Positions 12,957-20,800 of a DNA stretch of 24,134 nt are shown here, one piece after another. The stretch is from a virus. The notes beneath the pieces were generated by a model. It saw nothing but the letters and a program-made list of their open reading frames with translations. It had not been told where the DNA came from and did not search any database. The stretch's first letter is position 1. Each line of letters opens with the position of its first letter. Made by a program: the position numbers and the translations under genes. The stretch lies in IMG/VR virus record IMGVR_UViG_3300037961_006042, positions 1-24,134 of that record. One strand, given 5' to 3'.

Positions 12957-15900
12957 ATGGCACTTCCACTTCTTCTCGCTGGTGCTAAAGGATTGTTGGC
13001 AGGTGTTGCCAAGCAGGGTATTAAGAAAGCTGCAACTAATGCTCTTAAAAATAAAGCAAAGAATGTAGCAAAGAATAAAGCAAAACAGTTCATTAAAGGT
13101 AAAAAGAAAGGTGCTCTAGCAAGAGTCACAGGTGAAGATGGTGCCCTTGTTAAATCAAAAGGTGGCGCTCTTGTCAGGTCAATGGAAGGTGGTGGAGTCA
13201 GTGCCATTGTAAAGGCACCTCCCACCAGACCTCAAGATCCAAAAGTAATTTCAACTGGTGGAAAGGTAGGATTTGAAAAAATTTCTATTCAGGTAACTAA
13301 TCTTGTTAGTTTATCTGGGTCAATTGATGATGCAATAAAAGGTCAGTATCAGGCAGAAGTAGAAGCAGCAAAGGAGAGAAAGAAACAACTTGCTGCTGCA
13401 AGGAGAAGAAGAAGAGAGAGACTGCTTGAAGGTGTCAAGGGAGCAGCAGGTGTTCTCTCAGGTATCATAGGTGGTGTAGCAGGTAAGTTTAACTTCTTTG
13501 ACTTTATAAAAAATATTCTGATAGGTGGCATTCTTCTTTTCCTTCTTAAGAACTTTAAGAAGATTATGGGTGCTCTCACATTCTTGAGAGATAATCTTTA
13601 TCTTATATTCCTACTCACAAGAGGTGCATTCCAAGTATTTGGAAGGGGACTGGGGTTAGTAGGTAAGATATTAAAGGGTGCTGTCAAAGGTATTCTGAGA
13701 TTTTTAACAGGCACCATCAAGACTATATTTAAAACCACTGGTAAAATTTTAGTATCAGGTGTGAAGAACCTTGGCAAGATGCTAAGGTCTGTGGGCACTG
13801 CTATATTTAATTTTGGTAAGAATATTTTTAGATCCATAGTAAACTTTGCTAAGAGAGTTCCACTCCTTAAGAATGTAATTAAATTTGCAACTAAACTTGG
13901 AAACCTTTTGAAGAGAGGTGGTAAAGCTGCGTTTAATATGATCAAAAGTCTTACTAGACCAGCATCTGCAGCAATCAAGGGTATTACAAAAACAGCAGCT
14001 GCTGTTGGTGGTGCAGTAAGTAAAGCAGTAAGGGCACCTGGTACATTAGTATCAAAGTTGTTTGGTAAAGAAGCAGCAAAGAACTTTGGTGGTATTAGTA
14101 AGATGATGAAGGGTGTTGCTAAAGCAGCAAGAGGAATCAGGATTCCTATTGTTGGTCCTTTAATTGTAGCAATCTCATCATTACTATCTGGTGATCCACC
14201 AACAAAAACATTGTTCAAGGCAGTGGGTGCTGGACTTGGTGAAGCACTTGGCACACTGATTCCAGTTCCAGTTGTTGGAACAATTGTTGGTGGTTTGTTG
14301 GGTGAGTTTGGTGGTGAGTTATTATATGATCTTACTCAGGGTGGTGGTATAGATGCAGTTAAGAAGAAGATATTTGATAAGTTTCAAAGCGCATTGAATG
14401 TTGGTGGTAAGATACTTGACTTCTTTAAGGCAGGATTCTCAAGGTTGCTTAAGAAAATTCCAATGATTAAACTGCCTGGTCTGAGACCAGGTGGTGGATG
14501 GCAGTGGACAATTGACAGATTACCAGGTCTCTCTCAGGAAGCTAAAGACAATATCAAGAAGTTCCTGATGGAACCCCAGATCCCCAATATACTTTGGATG
14601 TTGAATCCATTTAATATATTGGACAAGGCAAAGATACTAAAGGATTCTTTCTTCCCTCCCAATTTTGATTCATCAACTCCTTCAAGTTTGCAAGGTGGTG
14701 GCACACCATTGACAGGATTGATGGAGGATCCTGGTACATCACAACAATCACAACAACCACAACTTCCAGCAACTACTCAAGTTACTTCAGGTGGTGGTTC
14801 AGACTTCTGGACTCTTGTTGCTGTTGCCTCTAGAGAAGATAGTGATGGACAAGCAAGAGCAGATGTGGCACAATCAATCTACAATAGAAAAGCATCTGGT
14901 GCTTATGGATCTGGATCTATTCGTGATTTGATTCTCCAAGATGGGCAATATCAACCATGTTATGATTACCCTTCTCCAAATCCAGCAGGTGCTAAAACAA
15001 ATCCTGAGTGGTATAATATTGTTGATGCTCAAACTGCCGCAGCAGCAGTTGGTGAGGATGTTGCTTTCATTGAAAAAGCAGCTCGTGATATTCAGAACAA
15101 ACAATATCAGGAAGAAGCAAAGAAGTTTGTTGGTGGTAGAACAGACTTTACAAACTATTCAAAGAGAGATAGAAAAGAAGAGGTAGTAAGAACAACTAAT
15201 AAACCTAACAATTACTTTGGATATGATTGGAATTACACAGGCACTACAATGGGAAATGTTCCCAACTTCAATACCACTCAACCACCTGCTATTCCTCCAC
15301 AACCACAACCAGAAGCACAACCAGAAGCAGAACCAGTAACACAACCAGCAGCACAACCACAAACCAGAATGATACCTACTGCTGAAGCAAAAGAAGCAAA
15401 AATAACTCTTGCTACTATGCGTGATCAAGCAGCAAAGATTACATCAATGATGGGTAACAAAGGTACAGGTGAATCTGTTAGGTTAAAGAATGTAGGTACT
15501 TTTGTAAGTGGAAGAAACATCTTTAAAATGGGTCAGGATAAGTTTTTTGATCCAGATGGAAGAGAAATTACAAGAGATGAGTTTGAAGCTACCATGGTTG
15601 CTCAAGCAAAGAGATTGACTAGACAAAGTGCAGAGACAACAACTGAAACAATCTCTACTCCAACTGCTCAGCTTTCAGGTGATGCTGGTGGAGAACAACA
15701 ACAAGGTCCATCACCAGGTGTTACTCCTGTTTCACAAGCAATTCCTAGAACAGGTGGTGGTGGTACTGGACTGACAAATATTGTTCCCACTGCTAATTTA
15801 ATGGATATTGGTGTATATGCTGGAGAAAATGCCATCCAGAATAAAGTTGGTATGACTAGTGCAAGAGGATGGAGGGATGGTAGATTTCATAGAGGAGTAG

Positions 15901-16541
15901 ATATTGGAGTTGGTAAGGGCAATAAAGGATATTATGTTGCATTCAAGTTGAAGGGTAGAGTATCAGATGTTGGTACGTTTGACGGATATGGTGAGACTGT
16001 TGTTATAACCTCTGGTGATAAAGACTTCTTGTTTGCACACCTTGCATTGGGGTCAATCATGGTTCAAAAAGGACAAGCATATAATGGTGAGATTATTGGT
16101 GAAATTGGAAATACAGGTAGGGGGACAAGTGAGCACTTACACTTTGAGGTAAGTCCTGAAGGCACTGGTGGTTATAAAAAAGATGAAGACCCAATGCCTT
16201 ATGTTAAGTATCTTGTTATTGGTAGAATGGGTGATGGTTCTCCTGTGTCCACCACACCTGCCACTGAAGGTCCACAAATTGTTGGTGACTCTCATGGTCA
16301 TAGACAATCTGGAGGTAATGTAGTATCACCTGGTCCAGTAACAAGAGACATTGAACAATATCCATCATATGATCTTGGTGATAATAATGTTATCATCATA
16401 GGACCTGGTGGACAACCACAACCTGCAATGTCAGGTGGTGGAAGGAAGTCAAGTGTGATGATGACAGGTGTCTCTACAAAATCCATGTTAAATAGTTACT
16501 ATAAAAAACAACTCTTAGGGTTACTTTATAAAGTAGGATAA
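12957..16541 (+). CDS. Large tail protein with SleB-like hydrolase and M23 peptidase domains (1194 aa)
   Basis: The start is one base after the preceding stop. The N-terminal 170 residues are basic and Ala/Lys-rich. A hydrophobic segment DFIKNILIGGILLFLLK (about 182-198) is nearly the same as in the preceding protein. Then come long amphipathic, Gly/Lys/Leu-rich helices to about 470, tape-measure-like. Residues about 615-745 resemble SleB-type cell-wall hydrolases: VAVASREDSDGQARADVAQSIYNRK with probable catalytic E627, and LILQDGQYQPCY. A Pro/Gln linker follows. Residues about 970-1080 are an M23 (LytM-like) peptidase with HRGVD (H978, D982), FAHLALG (H1028) and HLHFEV (H1060, H1062), so all zinc and catalytic residues are present. 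The stop overlaps the next ATG by one base. It is likely a virion wall-degrading protein. Confidence 0.8.
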   Translation: MALPLLLAGAKGLLAGVAKQGIKKAATNALKNKAKNVAKNKAKQFIKGKKKGALARVTGEDGALVKSKGGALVRSMEGGGVSAIVKAPPTRPQDPKVISTGGKVGFEKISIQVTNLVSLSGSIDDAIKGQYQAEVEAAKERKKQLAAARRRRRERLLEGVKGAAGVLSGIIGGVAGKFNFFDFIKNILIGGILLFLLKNFKKIMGALTFLRDNLYLIFLLTRGAFQVFGRGLGLVGKILKGAVKGILRFLTGTIKTIFKTTGKILVSGVKNLGKMLRSVGTAIFNFGKNIFRSIVNFAKRVPLLKNVIKFATKLGNLLKRGGKAAFNMIKSLTRPASAAIKGITKTAAAVGGAVSKAVRAPGTLVSKLFGKEAAKNFGGISKMMKGVAKAARGIRIPIVGPLIVAISSLLSGDPPTKTLFKAVGAGLGEALGTLIPVPVVGTIVGGLLGEFGGELLYDLTQGGGIDAVKKKIFDKFQSALNVGGKILDFFKAGFSRLLKKIPMIKLPGLRPGGGWQWTIDRLPGLSQEAKDNIKKFLMEPQIPNILWMLNPFNILDKAKILKDSFFPPNFDSSTPSSLQGGGTPLTGLMEDPGTSQQSQQPQLPATTQVTSGGGSDFWTLVAVASREDSDGQARADVAQSIYNRKASGAYGSGSIRDLILQDGQYQPCYDYPSPNPAGAKTNPEWYNIVDAQTAAAAVGEDVAFIEKAARDIQNKQYQEEAKKFVGGRTDFTNYSKRDRKEEVVRTTNKPNNYFGYDWNYTGTTMGNVPNFNTTQPPAIPPQPQPEAQPEAEPVTQPAAQPQTRMIPTAEAKEAKITLATMRDQAAKITSMMGNKGTGESVRLKNVGTFVSGRNIFKMGQDKFFDPDGREITRDEFEATMVAQAKRLTRQSAETTTETISTPTAQLSGDAGGEQQQGPSPGVTPVSQAIPRTGGGGTGLTNIVPTANLMDIGVYAGENAIQNKVGMTSARGWRDGRFHRGVDIGVGKGNKGYYVAFKLKGRVSDVGTFDGYGETVVITSGDKDFLFAHLALGSIMVQKGQAYNGEIIGEIGNTGRGTSEHLHFEVSPEGTGGYKKDEDPMPYVKYLVIGRMGDGSPVSTTPATEGPQIVGDSHGHRQSGGNVVSPGPVTRDIEQYPSYDLGDNNVIIIGPGGQPQPAMSGGGRKSSVMMTGVSTKSMLNSYYKKQLLGLLYKVG

Positions 16542-17860
16542 TGCCAAAACTTACTGAAGCAGGTGATATTAAAGATTTTAGTATCAGTTCTAATTCTAAA
16601 CAATTTTCAATTGATATCTCACCTAGTGTTGTTGAGTTCAGATACTTTGAGAGCGTCTTATCAAACACCATTACTGCAACAGCAGTTGTGATTGACACTG
16701 GTGTACAGGAAGGTAGTAAGATAGGAGAGGGTAGTATCATTGACGCTCTTCCTATAAGAGGTGGTGAGAGAGCTGATATTACTGTGGTTGATAACTATGG
16801 GACTGAAATGGTTTTTGAACTCTATGTGAATAGAGTAAGAAATTCAAACCCTGGCACATCACAAGAGGTATTTTTTATTGACTTCTCATCAAAGGAATAC
16901 TTTGCCAATGAACAATTCAGGGTGACAAAGAGATATAAAGATGCTCCTATCTCTACTCACGTGAATGACATTGCTACTGCCATGGGCATTGGACAAATTG
17001 AAATTGATGATACTGCAGGTAACTATAACTTCTATGGTAATGATAGAAAAGCGTTTTATATTCTGACTTGGTTAGCATCCAAGGCAATCCCTGGTTCATC
17101 AGGACAAGGTTCTGGTCTAGGTGGAACAGCAGGTTACATGTTCTATCAAACAAAAGATGGACACTTTTTTAAATCAATTGATAAACTTCTTGACCAGGAT
17201 CCAAAAAAGACTTATATTTACACAGGTAGTATTGGTCTTCCTGATGATGAAGATTATGATGGAAAGATAGTTACATACAAAATCAATGCTGACATTGATG
17301 TTCAACAGAATCTAGCATTGGGTGTTTATAATAATAGAACCATATTCTTTGATCCTTTGGGATTTAGTTATGTTGTTCAAGGTTTTGATACCAAACAACA
17401 ATCTGGAAAGATCACCACTGCTGGTGAAGAGGCAGCAACTGCTGCTAATTTATTGAATCCACAACTCATTGAGACACCATCAAGATTGATGTCAAGAGTA
17501 TTAGATGTAGGTTTTAATCAACCAGGATCTGGTGATGAGCAGGTTGCTAACATCAGAAAGGGAAATGAATCAGTAATTAATGATAATACAACAAAGAATC
17601 TTGTTCAGTCTGTGATGAGATATAATCAGTTGTTTACTATTCAGACTGAGGTTAAGATTCCAGGTGACTTCTCACTCAGGGCAGGGGATATCATCAAATG
17701 TGTCTTCCCTCAAATTGGTCCAGCAGATACTACAGGTCCAATAAATAATGAAACAAGTGGTGAGTATATGATTGCTCATATATGTCATAGAACCACACCC
17801 AAAGACACTTTTTCAAGTCTCACATTAGTTAGAGATTCATATAGGGTAAAGAATGATTGA
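16541..17860 (+). CDS. 27: gp27-like baseplate hub subunit
   Basis: The 439-residue protein begins MPKLTEAGDIKDFSIS and has a first beta-barrel-like part (FRYFESVLSNTITATAVVIDTG, GGERADITVVDN, VFELYVNRVRN), then EVFFIDFSSKEYFANEQFRVTKRY, followed by GNDRKAFYILTWLASKAIP and MFYQTKDGHFFKSIDKLL. The end is a barrel-like segment (FSLRAGDIIKCVFPQ, GEYMIAHICHR, FSSLTLVRDSYRV). This order of elements is that of gp27/gpD-type hub proteins, which form the trimeric torus holding gp5. Its neighbour downstream is the gp5-like protein, with an 8-base overlap, as expected for partners. It starts on the last base of the previous stop. Confidence 0.8.
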   Translation: MPKLTEAGDIKDFSISSNSKQFSIDISPSVVEFRYFESVLSNTITATAVVIDTGVQEGSKIGEGSIIDALPIRGGERADITVVDNYGTEMVFELYVNRVRNSNPGTSQEVFFIDFSSKEYFANEQFRVTKRYKDAPISTHVNDIATAMGIGQIEIDDTAGNYNFYGNDRKAFYILTWLASKAIPGSSGQGSGLGGTAGYMFYQTKDGHFFKSIDKLLDQDPKKTYIYTGSIGLPDDEDYDGKIVTYKINADIDVQQNLALGVYNNRTIFFDPLGFSYVVQGFDTKQQSGKITTAGEEAATAANLLNPQLIETPSRLMSRVLDVGFNQPGSGDEQVANIRKGNESVINDNTTKNLVQSVMRYNQLFTIQTEVKIPGDFSLRAGDIIKCVFPQIGPADTTGPINNETSGEYMIAHICHRTTPKDTFSSLTLVRDSYRVKND

Positions 17861-20800
17861 TCAAGGTTTTCTTAAGTCACATTTTGTAGGAAGAGACGGA
17901 TTTGTCTGGTGGATAGGACAGATTGCGCCTGAAGAAACTTGGAAATCAAACTTTGGTTTAGGGCAACTTGAAGAAACTGCTACTGAAAATGCAGGATTTG
18001 GTGAGAGATATAGAGTTCGTATTATGGGTTACCATACTGCGAGTAAAGAAGATCTACCTGATAATGAGTTGCCATTTGCTAGTTTAATGTACCCAGTCAC
18101 TGCTGGTTCTGGTGGTGATGCTGCTCAAACCTCAAACCTTAGGCAAGGTAACTTTGTTTTTGGTTTCTTCTTAGATGGTGAAGAGGCACAGCAACCTGTT
18201 ATCATGGGTTGCATTGGATATAATAATTATCAGGCAGTGATGGATGCTGTCCCCAACATTGGATTCAAACCTTTTTATGGTCTGACTAAGAAAAAACCTG
18301 CTGGTGGTGAGTTAGTTACAACACAGAAAGAAGTTGTACAAACATTAACTGTTTCTAATGTACAAGGTAACACAGACTCAACTGCTTCTACAACAACACC
18401 TACCACTACAACTGGTACAGATGTTGGTAGGGAGGATAGAGTTAGTATTGAAGCACATAAAAACTCTGATACAAAGAGATCAAAAAGAGATGCTGATAAT
18501 CCATCTGAGAGAATTCCAAAATACATTGCCTCTGCTGACCCCAATGAGATGCCCATCAAGGGTATGCAAAAGGCATTGCAGAGAGCAATTCAGCAGATTG
18601 AGCAACTTAAGAGAACTATAAGAGAGATTGGTGATGAGCAAATTGAAAGACTGGAAGCAGTAGAAGAGGAGATAAACGCAAAGATAGAAGAGGCAGCAAC
18701 ATTTATTGCTGGATCTATTAAGTGGCTTTATGAAATGATTGAAGAGAACATCTTCAAGAAGATGGATCAAGCATTCAAGAAAGTTTTAGCACTTACAAGA
18801 CCAAGTGAAACTGAAGTTGCAAAGACCACCACTGATAAAGTATTAGAAACACTTGCTTGTTTCTTTAGAAAATTATTTGGTGGACTTCTTGGTATGGTCA
18901 GAGACTTTATCAAGGAAGCAGTTGATAAGATTGTAAATGTTCCCACTTGCTTTGTTGAAAAATTTGCAGGTAATGTTTTAGGAACTATTAGTGGATTCCT
19001 TGGTGGTGCAATGGATGCAATCCAAGGTTTGGTAGAGGGTGTTGTTGACCTGGCAGGACAAGGACTTGATCTTGCTGGTGATGTAATGAATATGGTTGGT
19101 AACCTGTTGTCCTTCCTCAATTGTGATGATATCCCTGAAAATTCACCAGTCAGTGAGTGGAGTCACATTTATGGTTCTGGTTCACAGTTTGGAAAAGGTG
19201 ATGTTGCAAATGTACTGAACAAGGCAAAAGAATATGCTGGTGCAGTTCAACAGGGTGGTCTTGATGCTTTAAACACATTCAATTTTGCAGATAATGTAAA
19301 CTTCAGTAATATTTTGGATGTAGGTAGTCAACTTGATGGTTGTATTACTGATGAATTCCCATGTGGTCCTCCAGATCTGAACATCTTTGGATCACAGCAA
19401 GGAGCAGGTGCTGCTGGTAATCTTGTTATCAATGCTGCTGGTAATGTCATTGGCGTTGACATGAAAAGTTTTGGTCTTGGATATGATGAACAGGCAAGAG
19501 CAAATGTTCATGACAAGTGTGGAAAGGGAAAGGGTGCTGTTGTCAAACCAGTTCTTGGTGATGTTAATAATAACTATCCCAAGGATCTTAAGAATAAGAA
19601 AAGGAAAAAAGGTGTCAACAGTGGAACGCCTGCTGTCACTCCTGACAGTCTTGGATTTGGTCCATTTGAACCTTCACCATATCCATTCAATGAAAACACT
19701 GATGACTCAACTAGAACATCACCATATAGTCCCAGACAAAAGGCATTTGGAACACCCTCTTATGGTTTAGGTCCTAGTTTTTCTAAGATTGGTAAGAGAG
19801 CACCTAAGCAACAACTTAAGATTAGAGAAGAGGATTACATTGTTGAATTTACAATGGAAACCTTCACCATTCCTGTTGCAAAAACAAAAGAAAAACCTGT
19901 AATCAAGTTTGTTCTTCAAGATAAGTCTCAACTTGCATCTGTTGATACTGATTTTGACTTCTCAACTGATGACATTGGAGGTGAAGGAAGATTAAAAGAT
20001 GGACAAGTTGTTGTTGGAACTGGTAAGTCTACATTTGCTCTGGCTCCTAAAAAATCAATCATTCAAGATGGTCTTGAACTTGAATTCAAAGAGGCATTTG
20101 ATGGTGGTCAGAGACAAAGAGTTGTTAAAGACAAATGTTATATTGTAAAAGGATTCCAATTTGATGGAGAACCGCTCTTCAATCCACTTAAGATTAGTAA
20201 TAATGGTAAGTGTATTCAACTTGATGATGTCTTTGGTAGAAAAGTCATAAGAGAGCAGAAGACTAAAACCGTTCGCAATCAACCTTCAATTGTTGATATA
20301 ACTTGGGTGTTTGGTAATAATAGAGAAACACAGAGATACAATGCCAATCCAAGCACATACTTTAAGGGAAGAGTCAAAAAAGATAATAAACAAATTGAAC
20401 TATTAGATGGTCATGGTAATGATGTCAATGCTAGATTTACTATTGAGAATGGAGATGCAAGATTCAGTGATGATGGACTTCAATTAATTGGTAAAGGTGT
20501 CATTGTAATTGCATTGGAGTGGAAGGATAATCCTGAAGATAGTGGTACTGCCATTGATTATATTGAGATTGAGGGAGAGGGTGTTAAAGGTCACTGGGGT
20601 GAGCAAAGAAGATGGACACAAAGAGAAGGTGGTGAAATAACTGATAGTGGTGGTGGCCAACTTGTAAAGGAAGGAAGAGATAAAGAGACCATTGTACTTC
20701 ATGAACAGACAAGGATAGAGACTTATTGGGTTGAGAAACTTGACCCAGGTAAAAGTGATGAAGATTATGATGACCTTGTTATCTGCGCTAAGAGAGGTAA

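Noticed and set aside
17740-17747. AATAAATA on the plus strand, as a late promoter for the gp5-like gene
   Set aside because: It lies inside the gp27-like gene (Asn-Asn codons) more than 100 bases before the next start, and the gene is coupled by overlap to gp27, so no promoter is needed.
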